Positions 1 through 10,068 of a stretch of 32,831 bases of DNA are shown piece by piece. The notes beneath the pieces were generated by a model, which saw only the letters and a list, made by a program, of their open reading frames with translations, ran no database searches and was not told where the DNA came from. Every line of letters begins with the position of its first letter. Within the stretch, counting starts at the first letter, position 1. The translations under genes and the position numbers were made by a program. The stretch is from Alphaproteobacteria bacterium. GTDB taxonomy: Bacteria; Pseudomonadota; Alphaproteobacteria; GCA-2731375. The stretch is from assembly GCA_016869175.1 (NCBI GenBank), contig VGEV01000027.1, positions 1 to 32,831 on the forward strand, read 5' to 3'.

Positions 1-123
1 GATCTTGCCCGCAATCGAGCTGATCGCTTCCCATTGCGACCCATAGTCGCCCTGATGATCCAGAACCAGCCGGACAGCCCGCTCGCGAACCTCCGCCGGA
101 TATCTCGTCGAATGTGTTCCCAT
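1..123 (-). CDS. IS3-family transposase OrfA, N-terminal part (partial)
   Basis: The frame starts with ATG at 123-121, preceded by GGAGGAG at good spacing, and stays open to the window edge (41 codons). The start of the protein reads MGTHSTRYPAEVRERAVRLV and continues through a LDHQGDYGSQWEAISSIAGK segment. This is the classic beginning of the IS3/IS911 OrfA helix-turn-helix domain, which binds the element's ends. In complete elements OrfA and OrfB are joined by programmed -1 frameshifting to give the active transposase. That region is not visible here, so I cannot say whether the element is intact. Confidence 0.85.
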   Translation of the reverse strand, partial: MGTHSTRYPAEVRERAVRLVLDHQGDYGSQWEAISSIAGKI

Positions 124-176
124 GGCAGCTCCTCCTTCTCACAAGTCGGAGCCTCCGGGAAACCCGGCGCGGTTCA
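1..176 (-). mobile_element. IS3-family insertion sequence, one terminus plus start of orfA (truncated by window edge)
   Basis: Read on the minus strand, the element begins at 176 with TGAACCGCGCCGGGTTTCCC, the type of TGA-starting end, rich in CCGGG, that I associate with IS3-family elements. About 50 bases inside it come a purine-rich ribosome binding site (GGAGGAG) and the start of an OrfA transposase subunit. The rest, including OrfB with its DDE domain and the other terminus, lies outside the window. The 3-base target duplication cannot be confirmed with only one end visible. The family assignment rests on the OrfA protein, and the exact outer boundary at 176 rests on the terminal sequence. 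Confidence 0.8.
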
Positions 177-850
177 CCGCCGTCCACTTTCGCGGCAATG
201 TGAAGTTCGCTGCGGCAGTCCCGGTCATTGCGCTGTCGTGGCTGAACCGTCTGCTGCGGCGCGTGGTGCGTCGGTATGAGAAAGCCCCTGCGCAAAAGGT
301 TGGAAGCGCCTCGGGCTGAATCACCCTCGATCGAGACTTGCACACCTCTCACCACAGCAAGCGTTGATGAACCTCGTCCAGCCCTGCCACGCCCGCTCGT
401 CGGCGTCGCTCTGCAGGCTCAGCACCAGCGACAGCGCGTCGACCCGCGCAGTGGCCGGCGTCCACGCGAGGCAGGAGGCCCATCGCTCCGATTGGGAAGC
501 ACCGGGCTCGCGCCTATGTGTTCGACGATACCGGGTGCCGGTTCCCGAACGCCGACTGCGAGGGCTTCGTCCTTCGACCCACTGTTGGTCGATGTGCGCA
601 TGAACCCTGGCCACACTGTCCGCGACACTGTGGCCTCGGCGTCCCGCAGGTTCAGAATAGCCGGTTCCAGAAGCCAACTTCTACAGGGTGACGATGCTGT
701 TCTCTACGGTGAAGTTCACGCACCTGCTTTCGCTCTTGCTTCTCTCCTGTGTTTCGAAATGGCGGGTTTGGGGACCGGGCAGGCAACGCAGCCCGCAGCA
801 GAAGTACGACCGGTGACCCCCGAGATGCCAAAGTTTCGTTGACTGCCGCC
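177..850. other. No recognisable gene between the IS3 end and the peptidase gene
   Basis: This stretch has open frames on both strands, the longest on the plus strand at 276-842, but none gives a protein I recognise. The translations are rich in Arg, Pro and Ser, as expected of random GC-rich DNA, and none has a convincing ribosome binding site. It may be decayed mobile or island DNA. I see no tRNA, hairpin terminator or clear promoter in it. Confidence 0.4.
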
Positions 851-2920
851 ATGTCTCAATGCCCACCCGACTGGTCCATCAGTGAGCCGCGTCGCAGGAT
901 CGTGCTCCGTGCGACGACGCTGCTCACTGCCGCACTCCTCAGCGCCTGCGCCAGTCTGACGTCCCCGCCATCGGCCCGTGTTGAGAGCAGCGCTGGCGCT
1001 TCTGCGCCGCGCCAGACTATCTGGCCCGTGCGCCGTTACATCGCGAATGTCGATGTCGCTGGCGGGTTCAGCCTCTCCCCCGACGGGCGCTTGACCGCCA
1101 ACTCGGAAGCCGTCGGACTTGGTGCGGGCATCACGGTCCGCGACGCAGCAACCGGAGAAGTGCAAAGCCGCTTGTCGATCGGATTGCCCATGTGGCTGGG
1201 CGACAGCCGTCATCCCGTACACGCCTTCGATCCGCGTGGCGATGAAAACCTGCGAATCGGGGTCCGCGACACCCGGTCGGCGGATGGCGCCCCCTGGGAA
1301 GTGACGCCCTGGCCGGGCGTCCGGTCAATTGTCGTCGGCCGGGGTGCAACCCCAACCACGTTCCTGTTCGTCAGCAACCGCACAGATCGGCGCCGTTTCG
1401 ACCTGTTCGAGGCCGACGCCGCCACTCGCAGCATCCGCGAACTGCGTCAGGCAGACTTGCGCACGCAGGCGTGGCTGATCGACGCGCAAGCCGGAGTGGT
1501 CGGTGAAATTCGCCGCGAAAGCGACGCCAAAGATCCCGAGGGCAGGCTCGTGGTGCGGCTGCAGTCACCCGACGGAAGCAGCAGGACCTTGACGACCGTA
1601 GGCCCCTTCGACACCTGGATCGCGCACCGATTCGATCTCGCGACGAAGCGGGCCTGGGTCAGCACGAACGTCGACCGGGACCGCGTGGAGCTTGTCGAGG
1701 TCGATCTCGACGACGGACGAGAAACGGTGCTGGGCGCGCACCCGGTCGTCGATGTGGACGGGCCGGTGTTTGAGGGCCGGCACGGCGCCCCGATCGCTTG
1801 GTCGACGATGGACGGCCTGCCCGTGCTGCACGCGCTCGATGCCGATGCGGTGCGCAAGCTCGCCGCGATCGGCTATCGCGCCCGCAGCGAGGGGCTCATC
1901 GACGATGACCCGGTCATCACCGTGCCGCAGAGCAGCTCCGATGACGGGACGCGCCAAGTGGTGACCGTGGTGAGTCGGCTCGATCGAGCCGAGGTGCTCT
2001 GGGATGGCGTCACGGATACGTTGCGGCGTCTGGACCGGCGCGACGACGACGCCTCGTTTCGCAAATCGCTGTCGCCGTGGGAGCCCGTGTCATTCCCGGC
2101 GTCGGACGGCCGCCGGCTGCATGGGCTGCTGCTGCGGCCGAAGGGCGTGACCGGGCCGGTGCCGCTGGTCATCGACATCCACGGCGGGCCATGGACCCGC
2201 GACCGGTGGAGTCCGGCGACGCCGAACCTGCTGCAGATGCTCACCAACCGCGGCTACGCAGTCCTACAGGTGAACTATCGGGGCTCGAGCGGTTACGGGC
2301 GCGAACATCTCTTGGCCGCCTCACGCGCGTACGGCGACCGGCTCCGGCACGACATCGCAGATGGGGTGCGCTGGGCGATCGACGCTGGCATCGCCGACCG
2401 GGAGCGACTGGCTGTGATGGGTGCCAGCTTTGGTGGTTACTCGACATTGATGCAGCTGATCGAGCAGCCGCATCCCTATCGCTGCGGCGTCTCGATTGTC
2501 GGCGTCGCCAACTGGCCGCGCACGATCGCAGCATGGCCGCCCTACTGGACCAACCGCAGCTTGGCGACGCGCTTCTATGGACGCGTGGACGACCCAGCCG
2601 ACCAAGCGGAAATGATGCGACAGTCGCCGATCGCACGGCTCGATCGCATCACCGCTCCGCTGCTCGTCGCGCACGGCGAAGCTGACGTTCGCGTGCTCCA
2701 ACAGGATTCGGTCGACGTTGTCCGCTCGCTGCGTGCGCGCGGTATCCCAGTGCGCTACTTGTCGTTCCCCGACGAGGGGCACGACATCCGTTGGTGGCGC
2801 AATCGGCTCGCGCTGGCGCGCGAGATCGACGACCATCTCGCAGACTGCCTGGGCGGCCCCAGCGCCGGCTTCGACCTGTTCGAATGGATGCCGTCACGGG
2901 TCAAGCGCGACGTGCAGTGA
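851..2920 (+). CDS. S9 family (prolyl oligopeptidase/dipeptidyl peptidase-like) serine peptidase, predicted lipoprotein
   Basis: Predicted peptidase of the prolyl oligopeptidase clan. From the ATG at 851 (689 aa) there is an Arg-rich start (PRRRIVLR), a hydrophobic stretch and a lipobox LLSAC with the lipidated Cys at 33, so the protein should be membrane-anchored in the envelope. Residues of about 50-400 fit the variable beta-propeller (SLSPDG-type repeats). The C-terminal alpha/beta-hydrolase domain has the full triad: Ser526 in GASFGGYS, Asp612 in HGEADVRV and His644 in DEGHDIR, plus an HGGP oxyanion motif. An in-frame GTG at 902, two bases after AGGA, would give a shorter protein (MLRATTLLTAALLSAC) with the same lipobox. 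The ATG at 851 has no obvious ribosome binding site, so the start is uncertain. The gene stands alone between an IS end and guaA and is probably part of accessory DNA. The substrate is unknown. Confidence 0.88.
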   Translation: MSQCPPDWSISEPRRRIVLRATTLLTAALLSACASLTSPPSARVESSAGASAPRQTIWPVRRYIANVDVAGGFSLSPDGRLTANSEAVGLGAGITVRDAATGEVQSRLSIGLPMWLGDSRHPVHAFDPRGDENLRIGVRDTRSADGAPWEVTPWPGVRSIVVGRGATPTTFLFVSNRTDRRRFDLFEADAATRSIRELRQADLRTQAWLIDAQAGVVGEIRRESDAKDPEGRLVVRLQSPDGSSRTLTTVGPFDTWIAHRFDLATKRAWVSTNVDRDRVELVEVDLDDGRETVLGAHPVVDVDGPVFEGRHGAPIAWSTMDGLPVLHALDADAVRKLAAIGYRARSEGLIDDDPVITVPQSSSDDGTRQVVTVVSRLDRAEVLWDGVTDTLRRLDRRDDDASFRKSLSPWEPVSFPASDGRRLHGLLLRPKGVTGPVPLVIDIHGGPWTRDRWSPATPNLLQMLTNRGYAVLQVNYRGSSGYGREHLLAASRAYGDRLRHDIADGVRWAIDAGIADRERLAVMGASFGGYSTLMQLIEQPHPYRCGVSIVGVANWPRTIAAWPPYWTNRSLATRFYGRVDDPADQAEMMRQSPIARLDRITAPLLVAHGEADVRVLQQDSVDVVRSLRARGIPVRYLSFPDEGHDIRWWRNRLALAREIDDHLADCLGGPSAGFDLFEWMPSRVKRDVQ

Positions 2921-3087
2921 GACCGTCTCTAAGCGATCGATGGCGTGAAGGTCCGAGCACACGCTTCCAGTCTCGCAACAGGAACCCCGAAATCGATCCG
3001 GAACCTATGTGACGGTAGAAATCTCGGGCTGCCTAGGCGTTCAGGATCTACAGCCCGAACTACCGTCAATCTGATCCTCATCCCCCC

Positions 3088-3184
3088 GATAGTCCCTGAT
3101 AGATCCCGACAGAAATACATTCCTACAGATCAACAACTTACGGCATTTTCTTGACTGTCTTCGATAGTCCCCGAAAGACGCCGA
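3088..3184. repeat. Imperfect 22-bp direct repeat next to the guaA 3' end; possible recombinase arm or core sites
   Basis: GATAGTCCCTGATAGATCCC begins at 3088 and GATAGTCCCCGAAAGACGCC at 3163. The two 22-base copies (3088-3109 and 3163-3184) match at 18 positions and are 75 bases apart. Read towards the left on the minus strand, the second copy also forms a short inverted repeat, GTCTTTCG and CGAAGAC around GGGACTAT, directly after the guaA stop codon. Spaced repeats of this sort are typical of tyrosine-recombinase attachment regions, and guaA 3' ends are known island insertion sites. No integrase gene is visible in the window, so the att role is inference. A weak guaA transcription terminator is the alternative for the inverted repeat. 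The rest of 2921-3185 holds no gene I recognise. Confidence 0.4.
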
Positions 3185-3185
3185 A

Positions 3186-4733
3186 TCATTCCCACTCGAT
3201 GGTTCCCGGCGGCTTGGAGGTCACGTCGTAGACAACGCGGTTGATGCCGGGCACCTCGTTGACGATGCGCGTCGCGGTGGCGGTCAGGAAATCGTGTGGG
3301 AAGGCGAAGCTCTCGGCCGTCATGCCGTCGGTCGAGGTGACGGCGCGCAAGGCCAGCGCGTGGTCGTAGGTGCGGTCGTCGCCCATCACGCCGACCGTGC
3401 GCACCGGCAGCAGCACGGCGAAGGCCTGCCAGATGGCATCGTAAAGCCCGGCCTTGCGGATCTCCTCGAGATAGATCGCATCGGCCCGGCGCAGCAGGCG
3501 CAGCTTCTCGGCCGTTACCGTGCCCGGCATGCGGATGGCCAGGCCCGGCCCCGGAAAGGGGTGGCGGCCGACCAGCCGCTCCGGCAAGCCGAGCTCGCGG
3601 CCCAGGGCGCGCACCTCGTCCTTGAACAGTTCGCGCAAGGGCTCCACCAGCTTCAGGTTCATGCGCTCCGGCAGGCCGCCCACATTGTGGTGCGACTTGA
3701 TGGTCACGCTGGGCCCGCCCAGCGCCGAGACGCTCTCGATCACGTCCGGATAGAGCGTGCCCTGGGCCAGGAAATCGGCTTGGTCATGCGCCTTGGCTTC
3801 CGCCTCAAACACTTCGATGAAGGCGGCGCCAATGATCTTGCGCTTGGCCTCCGGGTCGCTCACCCCGGCCAGGCGCTGCAGGAACAGCGCCGAGGCGTCG
3901 CGATGCGCCAGCGCGATGTTGTAATGCCGACGGAACAGCGCGATCACCTCTGCCGCCTCGCCCTCGCGCATGAGGCCGGTATCGACGAAGACGCAGAGCA
4001 GCCGTTCACCGATCGCCTCGTGCAGCAGCAGGGCGGCGACCGATGAATCGACGCCGCCCGACAGGCCGCAGATGACGCGGCCCCTTCCCACCAGCGCGCG
4101 GATGCGGGCCACCTCCGCCAGGCGGAAGGCCGCCATGTTCCAATCGCCGGCGCAGCCCGCCACCCCCAGCACGAAATTGCGCAACAGGCGGGCGCCGTCC
4201 GGCGTGTGCGCCACCTCCGGGTGGAACTGCACCGCGTACCACCGGCGCGCCTCGTCGGCGATGGCGGCGAAGGGCGCGTTGTCGCTGTCGCCGACCGCGC
4301 GGAAACCGGGCGGCAGCCGGGTCACCCGGTCGCCATGGCTCATCCACACCTGATGCCGTTCGCCCGGCCGCCACAGGCCGTCGAACAGGCCGCAGGTCTC
4401 GCGCACCGCCAGGAAGGCGCGGCCGAACTCGCGATGCCCGCCGCCTTCCACCTGGCCGCCCAGTTGCCGGCACATCGCCTGCTGGCCATAGCAGATGCCC
4501 AGCATCGGCAGGCCGGCGGCATAAAGTTCATCCGGCGGCAGCGGCGCGCCGGAATCGGTCACCGAAGCCGGCCCGCCCGACAGGATGATGCCGCGCGGCC
4601 TGGTCCGCGCCAGCGCGGCGGCCGCCTTGTGAAACGGCGCGATTTCGCAATACACGCCCGCCTCGCGCACCCGGCGCGCGATCAGTTGCGTCACCTGGCT
4701 GCCGAAGTCGACGATCAGCACGCTGTCCGACAT
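3186..4733 (-). CDS. guaA: GMP synthase (glutamine-hydrolysing)
   Basis: Converts XMP to GMP using ATP and glutamine in the cytoplasm, the last step of guanine nucleotide synthesis. The 515-residue protein (start [14 protein letters not shown]) has an N-terminal class I glutamine amidotransferase domain with the nucleophile Cys81 in GICYGQQAM and the His171/Glu173 pair in FHPEVAH. It is followed by the ATP pyrophosphatase domain with the P-loop SGGVDSS at about 225-231 and the C-terminal dimerisation domain ending KPPGTIEWE, the family's standard C-terminus. A GTG nine bases upstream (4742) is an alternative start, and neither start has a strong ribosome binding site. It lies 48 bases after the diiron-protein gene on the same strand and in the same cluster as guaB. 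Its 3' end borders apparently accessory DNA. Confidence 0.97.
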   Translation of the reverse strand: MSDSVLIVDFGSQVTQLIARRVREAGVYCEIAPFHKAAAALARTRPRGIILSGGPASVTDSGAPLPPDELYAAGLPMLGICYGQQAMCRQLGGQVEGGGHREFGRAFLAVRETCGLFDGLWRPGERHQVWMSHGDRVTRLPPGFRAVGDSDNAPFAAIADEARRWYAVQFHPEVAHTPDGARLLRNFVLGVAGCAGDWNMAAFRLAEVARIRALVGRGRVICGLSGGVDSSVAALLLHEAIGERLLCVFVDTGLMREGEAAEVIALFRRHYNIALAHRDASALFLQRLAGVSDPEAKRKIIGAAFIEVFEAEAKAHDQADFLAQGTLYPDVIESVSALGGPSVTIKSHHNVGGLPERMNLKLVEPLRELFKDEVRALGRELGLPERLVGRHPFPGPGLAIRMPGTVTAEKLRLLRRADAIYLEEIRKAGLYDAIWQAFAVLLPVRTVGVMGDDRTYDHALALRAVTSTDGMTAESFAFPHDFLTATATRIVNEVPGINRVVYDVTSKPPGTIEWE

Positions 4734-4781
4734 GCCCGGCACGCTATGCCGCGGCGGCGGTGAAATCCAGCGCCGCCGGTT

Positions 4782-5756
4782 TCACCCGGCGCGCGTCCGG
4801 GCGTCGAATTCGGCCGCCACCTTGGCGTCGTTGGCCAGCAGCTGGTCGCTGTCGAGCTCGGCCAGGTCCATGACGCCCAGGTCGCTGAAGGCTTTGCGCA
4901 CTTTCGCCCCCCACAGGCCGATGTCCTTCACCGTAGGCACGATCCGGCTGAACAGCCGGCCGCGGAAATGCTGCAGGGCGGGCGAGTTGGCAACATAGGC
5001 GACGCACTCCGCCTTGGGCAGGCCGACCCGCTCCCACACCTCCTCCGACAGGAAGCGGTCGCGCATGTGGTAGCAGCCCTCGATCACGAACTCCTCGCGC
5101 TCGGCCCGCTCGGCCTCGCTCAAATGCGGGTAGTAGTCGCGCAAGGCCAGCCGGCCGAAGGCCACATGCCGGGCCTCGTCCTGCATGACATAGGCGTTGA
5201 CCTGCGCCGCCAACGGGTTGCCGGCCTGGTCGCGGATGCGCTGGAAAGCGGCCAGCGCAAGGCCCTCGATCAGGATCTGCATGCCGAGATAGGTGAAATC
5301 CCAGCGCCGGTCGCTGATCGTGTTCTCCAGCAGCGCCTTCAGCGGCGGGGTGATGGGATAGGCCAGCGCTAACTTCTCGTGCAACAAGCGGGAATAGGCT
5401 TCAACATGGCGGGCCTCGTCCACCACTTGCGTCGCAGCATAGAACTTGGCGTCGAGCTGCGGCACCTGCTGCACGATCTTGGCGGTGCAGATGAGCGCGC
5501 CCTGTTCGCCGTGCAGGAACTGCGAGATCTGCCAGGCTTGCAGGTGATGGCGCAGCCGCGCGCGCTCGTTGGCGCCCAAGCGTTCCCAAATGGCCGAGCC
5601 GAAGATCGATACCGCCTGGTCCGGCAGGCCCATCGGGTTCTCGGGATCGAGGTCCCGGCGCCAGTCGATGCGGTCGTTGGCGTCCCATTGCTGTTTCTTG
5701 CCCTTGTCGTAGAGCGCCAGCAGGCTGTCGCGGCCGTCGTCATACTCCCAGCGCAA
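4782..5756 (-). CDS. Ferritin-like diiron protein (putative oxygenase); N-terminus interrupted by a stop codon
   Basis: The 324-residue frame from TTG at 5756 encodes a helical ferritin-like protein. Candidate metal ligands are a Glu in the HGEQGAL helix, two DEARHV motifs (ExxH type) about 75 residues apart, and Glu in the LIEGLALAAF helix. This fits the R2/AurF-like diiron fold, whose members oxidise organic substrates with O2 or scavenge peroxide. The true substrate is unknown. The frame is open upstream of the TTG (reading GQTQWHVDGQAETV) back to a TAA at 5811-5813. Beyond that, in the same frame, are only six codons, MSTELK, starting at an ATG (5831-5829) with GAGG six bases ahead. So the best-looking start is separated from the body by an ochre codon. 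Possible explanations are mutation, sequencing error, or genuine initiation at TTG or CTG. It lies between the TPR gene and guaA. Confidence 0.75.
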   Translation of the reverse strand: MRWEYDDGRDSLLALYDKGKKQQWDANDRIDWRRDLDPENPMGLPDQAVSIFGSAIWERLGANERARLRHHLQAWQISQFLHGEQGALICTAKIVQQVPQLDAKFYAATQVVDEARHVEAYSRLLHEKLALAYPITPPLKALLENTISDRRWDFTYLGMQILIEGLALAAFQRIRDQAGNPLAAQVNAYVMQDEARHVAFGRLALRDYYPHLSEAERAEREEFVIEGCYHMRDRFLSEEVWERVGLPKAECVAYVANSPALQHFRGRLFSRIVPTVKDIGLWGAKVRKAFSDLGVMDLAELDSDQLLANDAKVAAEFDARTRAG

Positions 5757-5854
5757 GACGGTCTCGGCCTGACCGTCGACATGCCATTGCGTCTGTCCGA
5801 CAGGCAGAGCTTATTTCAGTTCCGTGCTCATGATGGGCCTCGCTAACGCTGCGC

Positions 5855-6304
5855 TCAGCGGGCCTTGTATTCCAGCACCGCCTTGCGCAAATCGTTGAAC
5901 TCGACGCAGGCGAAATTGCACTTGCCGCCGAGCTTGGCGAGTTCTTCCTCCGCGGCGCCCAGCCGGCCGGCGTCGAGCTGAGCCTCGCCGCGCAATTGCC
6001 GCGCGCTCAGCAGGCCTGGCTCCAAGTCCAAAGCCAGGTCGAGATATTTCAGCGCCTTGTCCACGTTGCCGAGCCGCCGGTGCACCTGGCCCAGCAGCAC
6101 ATAGCCTTGCGTATTCTTCGGGTTGGCGACGATCGCCCGTTCGAACTGCAGTTGCGCCACCAGGTAGTCCTGCGACTGCATCGCCTGGCGGCCGGCGGCG
6201 ATGTTGCCTTCGCCGCGCCGGTCCGTGGCGGCGGCCGCGGGCAGGGCAAGGCAGAGGCCTAGGGCAAGTGCAACGGTCGGGCGCACGGCAAGAAGAGTCT
6301 TCAT
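5855..6304 (-). CDS. Small exported TPR-repeat protein
   Basis: The 149-residue protein starts MKTLLAVRPTVALALGLCLA, a Sec signal peptide with likely cleavage after AAA near residue 26. The mature part holds about two and a half tetratricopeptide repeats (roughly residues 33-66, 67-100 and 101-125), with the typical pattern of GQ..RRLGN.DKALKYLDLAL.LEP. Two cysteines near the C-terminus (KCNFAC, 129 and 133) could form a disulfide in the periplasm. TPRs mediate protein-protein contacts, and no partner can be named from sequence. It sits 76 bases after rsmB and 23 bases before the first ATG of the diiron-protein gene, all on the same strand, so it is probably co-transcribed with both. Confidence 0.8.
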   Translation of the reverse strand: MKTLLAVRPTVALALGLCLALPAAAATDRRGEGNIAAGRQAMQSQDYLVAQLQFERAIVANPKNTQGYVLLGQVHRRLGNVDKALKYLDLALDLEPGLLSARQLRGEAQLDAGRLGAAEEELAKLGGKCNFACVEFNDLRKAVLEYKAR

Positions 6305-6380
6305 GGCGAATCGTGAGTGTCGGCTGGCCCCACTTATATAAACTTCGGGCGGGCGAACGCCAGAGGGGCCACGCCGCCGC

Positions 6381-7682
6381 TCAAGCGGTGGGGGACGATG
6401 CGTTGTCCCGGCCCATCGCCGCCACGAAGAAGCCGTCGGTACCGTGGCGGTGCGGCGTCAACAGCAGGGTGCGGCCGCTGCCTGGCATCTCGCCGTGGAG
6501 GTGGCGCTGCCATGCGCCGGCCAGCGGCCGCGGCGCGAAGTGCCGGTTTTGCTCCAGGAATTCGCCGACGACCGCCTCGTTCTCCGCCTCCAGGACCGAG
6601 CAGGTCACATAGACCAGTTGACCTCCCGGGCGCAGCAACTCGGCCGCCAGGTCGAGCAACCGGCCTTGCAACGCGGCCAGATCGGTCAGGCCGGCCGGTG
6701 TCAGCCGCCAGGCGACCAGCGGGTCGCGCCGGCCGGTGCCAGTGCCGCTGCAGGGCGCATCGACCAGCACCCGGTCACAGCGCCCGCGCAGCGCGGCCAG
6801 TTCCCGGTGATCGCCGGACAGCGGCCGGCAGCGCGCCAGAGTGGCGCCGGCGCGGGCAAGCCGCCCGGCCGCTTCCGCCAGCCGTGTCGCGTCGGTATCG
6901 AAGCAATGGAGCTGGCCGCGATCGGCCATCGCCGCCGCCATCGCCAAGCTCTTGCCGCCCGCTCCGGCACAGAGGTCGACCACGGTCTCGCCGGCTGCCG
7001 CCCCGACCAAGGCCGCCGCGACCTGCGAGCCTTCGTCCTGCACCTCCACCCTGCCCTGCCGATAGGCCGGCAGGTGCTGCAACCGGACAGGTCCCGGCAG
7101 CCGCAGGCCCAGGGGTGCGTAGGTCGTCGGGCTGGCGACGATCCCGGCCGCAGCCAGTTCGGCCGCCACCGCCTCGCGCGTGGCTCGCAAGCCATTGACC
7201 CGCAAGTCAAGCGGCGCCGGCCGGTTGAGGGCCGCGGTCTCCAAGGCAAAGGCTTCGCCGAAGCGCTGCCGATAGGCGGCTTCCAACCAGGCCGGCAGAT
7301 TGGCCACCGCCCAGGCCGGCGGGCTGCCGGGCTCGGCCCCCAGTTCGGCCACCCAGGCGGCCTCCGCCGCGCTGAGCGCGGCAGGTCCATAAGCCTCGCC
7401 GGCAAATGCCGCCGCCGGATCGGGCACGTCGGGCAGCCGCCGCGTCGCCAGCAGCGCCAAGCACGCCCGGCGGGCGGCGCATCCCGGCCCCGCCAGCGCC
7501 GCGACGACGCCCCACTGCCGCAGCACGGCATAGACAAGGCCGGCGATCGCGACCCGGTCCTTGGCGCCGGCATAGCGGCGTTCCCGCCACGTTTGCGCCA
7601 GTATCCGGTCGGGCGGAAACAGGCCCTGGCGGATCCGGTCGATGATCTCGATAGCCGCCTGCAGGCGCGCGGCCGGTCGCAA
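6381..7682 (-). CDS. rsmB: 16S rRNA (cytosine-967-C5)-methyltransferase
   Basis: Methylates C967 of 16S rRNA using S-adenosylmethionine. The 433-residue protein has an N-terminal NusB-like helical domain (about residues 1-135), then the Rossmann-fold methyltransferase. That domain carries the SAM-binding motif [10 protein letters not shown] (236-245), the motif IV Cys311 in DAPCSGTG and the motif VI Cys361 in VTCSV. The two cysteines are the release and nucleophile residues of the RsmB/Nop2 family. The start is a TTG at 7682: TAAGG lies nine bases upstream, and an in-frame TGA lies just upstream with no ATG or GTG between. It follows guaB on the same strand but is separated from it by a strong hairpin whose base abuts this ribosome binding site. 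Confidence 0.92.
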   Translation of the reverse strand: MRPAARLQAAIEIIDRIRQGLFPPDRILAQTWRERRYAGAKDRVAIAGLVYAVLRQWGVVAALAGPGCAARRACLALLATRRLPDVPDPAAAFAGEAYGPAALSAAEAAWVAELGAEPGSPPAWAVANLPAWLEAAYRQRFGEAFALETAALNRPAPLDLRVNGLRATREAVAAELAAAGIVASPTTYAPLGLRLPGPVRLQHLPAYRQGRVEVQDEGSQVAAALVGAAAGETVVDLCAGAGGKSLAMAAAMADRGQLHCFDTDATRLAEAAGRLARAGATLARCRPLSGDHRELAALRGRCDRVLVDAPCSGTGTGRRDPLVAWRLTPAGLTDLAALQGRLLDLAAELLRPGGQLVYVTCSVLEAENEAVVGEFLEQNRHFAPRPLAGAWQRHLHGEMPGSGRTLLLTPHRHGTDGFFVAAMGRDNASSPTA

Positions 7683-7696
7683 CGCCGATCGCCTTA

Positions 7697-7753
7697 GGGC
7701 AATGTCCGTTCAACTCGAACCGGCATGTTCGGTTTGAACGGAAGCCATTGCCC
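7697..7753 (-). terminator. Large imperfect hairpin between guaB and rsmB (terminator or leader structure)
   Basis: The arms are GGGCAATG (7697-7704) with CATTGCCC (7746-7753), TCCGTTCAA (7705-7713) with TTGAACGGA (7734-7742), and an inner CGAAC (7716-7720) with GTTCG (7727-7731). That is about 22 paired positions with a 3-base bulge. No run of T follows on the minus strand, so it is not a standard intrinsic terminator. It lies 77 bases past the guaB stop, and its base is next to the TAAGG ribosome binding site of rsmB. It could end most guaB transcription, protect the guaB message, or control rsmB translation. The structure is seen directly and the role is inference. Confidence 0.6.
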
Positions 7754-7829
7754 CGCAACCCCGAGCGCGGCGCGGTCGGCCCCGATCCGATGGAGCGCGG
7801 ACCTCGGTTCCCCCGGGTCGGACACCGCG

Positions 7830-9320
<1,491 letters not shown>

Positions 9321-10016
9321 CTATATGGCAGCTTTGACCTCGCTTGGGTAGCCGTGCTCGCGCTCGGCCTCCGCCGCGAAGTCGCCCTCCGGGCGCTCCG
9401 CGGCGGCGAAGATGCCCGGATAGAGCGCTAGGAACTCGGCTCGGATCTGGGCGAACGGCAGATCATCGAAGCTGCCGCGCTGGCGGACATATTCCATGTG
9501 GCGCCGGCCGTCGGCGTCGAACGGATGCAGCACCGAATCGGTCGCGCCATCGAAATCCAGCGGCTTGACCCGGAACTTCTGGCAAAGCGTCAGGTTGAAG
9601 GCGGGCGTGGCCTTGACCCAGCGCTCGCCCAACCACAGTTCAGTGAAGCCGTGGTAGGCGAACAGATCGGTGCCCATCGCCCGCAACAGCCGCTCGGTCG
9701 CCAGGTGGTTCTTGACATCGGCGAAACCCAGGCGGGCGGGAATACCTAGGCTGCGCAAGCCGGCTGCCAGCAGGACGGCCTTGGGAATGCAGAACGCCTT
9801 GCCGCGGGCCAGCACGGCGCTGGCGCGGAGGTGTTCGGGGCTGAGCTCGATGGCGTAGGGGTCATACAGGATTTCGTCGCGCACGGCGTAATAGACCCTG
9901 ATGGCCTGCTCGTGCGCCGGACCCGTTCCGGCGGCGCGGCGGGCGAAGGCAGCGACCGCGGGATGGTCGGCGTCGAGGAAGAAGGTCGGCGCGAGGCAAG
10001 CGGGACTGGGGGTCAT
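9321..10016 (-). CDS. Transglutaminase-like superfamily protein
   Basis: The 231-residue protein starts at ATG 10016 (MTPSPACLAPTFFLDADHPA). Longer readings in this frame only run antisense to the efflux genes and are rejected. It has the papain-like transglutaminase core, with the candidate nucleophile Cys76 in RGKAFCIPKAVLLAAGLRS and His122 in YHGFTELWL. The third position, usually Asp after a W-V segment (WVDxDP), is Thr137 in WVKATPAFN. I remember KATPAFN as common in a bacterial subgroup, so it need not mean loss of activity. Members may act as peptidases or amidases. No signal peptide is visible. The gene ends 30 bases before guaB and probably shares its transcript. Confidence 0.82.
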   Translation of the reverse strand: MTPSPACLAPTFFLDADHPAVAAFARRAAGTGPAHEQAIRVYYAVRDEILYDPYAIELSPEHLRASAVLARGKAFCIPKAVLLAAGLRSLGIPARLGFADVKNHLATERLLRAMGTDLFAYHGFTELWLGERWVKATPAFNLTLCQKFRVKPLDFDGATDSVLHPFDADGRRHMEYVRQRGSFDDLPFAQIRAEFLALYPGIFAAAERPEGDFAAEAEREHGYPSEVKAAI

Positions 10017-10068
10017 CGGGCGGCACCGGGGCTCGACCAAGTCCCTGCTTGCTAGCGGTTCGCCGGTC

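Noticed and set aside
276-842. A 188-codon plus-strand frame upstream of the peptidase
   Set aside because: No recognisable domain and no convincing ribosome binding site, with competing frames of similar length on the other strand.
2929-3120. A small minus-strand frame next to the guaA repeats as a possible integrase remnant
   Set aside because: The 63-residue translation has no tyrosine-recombinase motif or other similarity that I can recognise.
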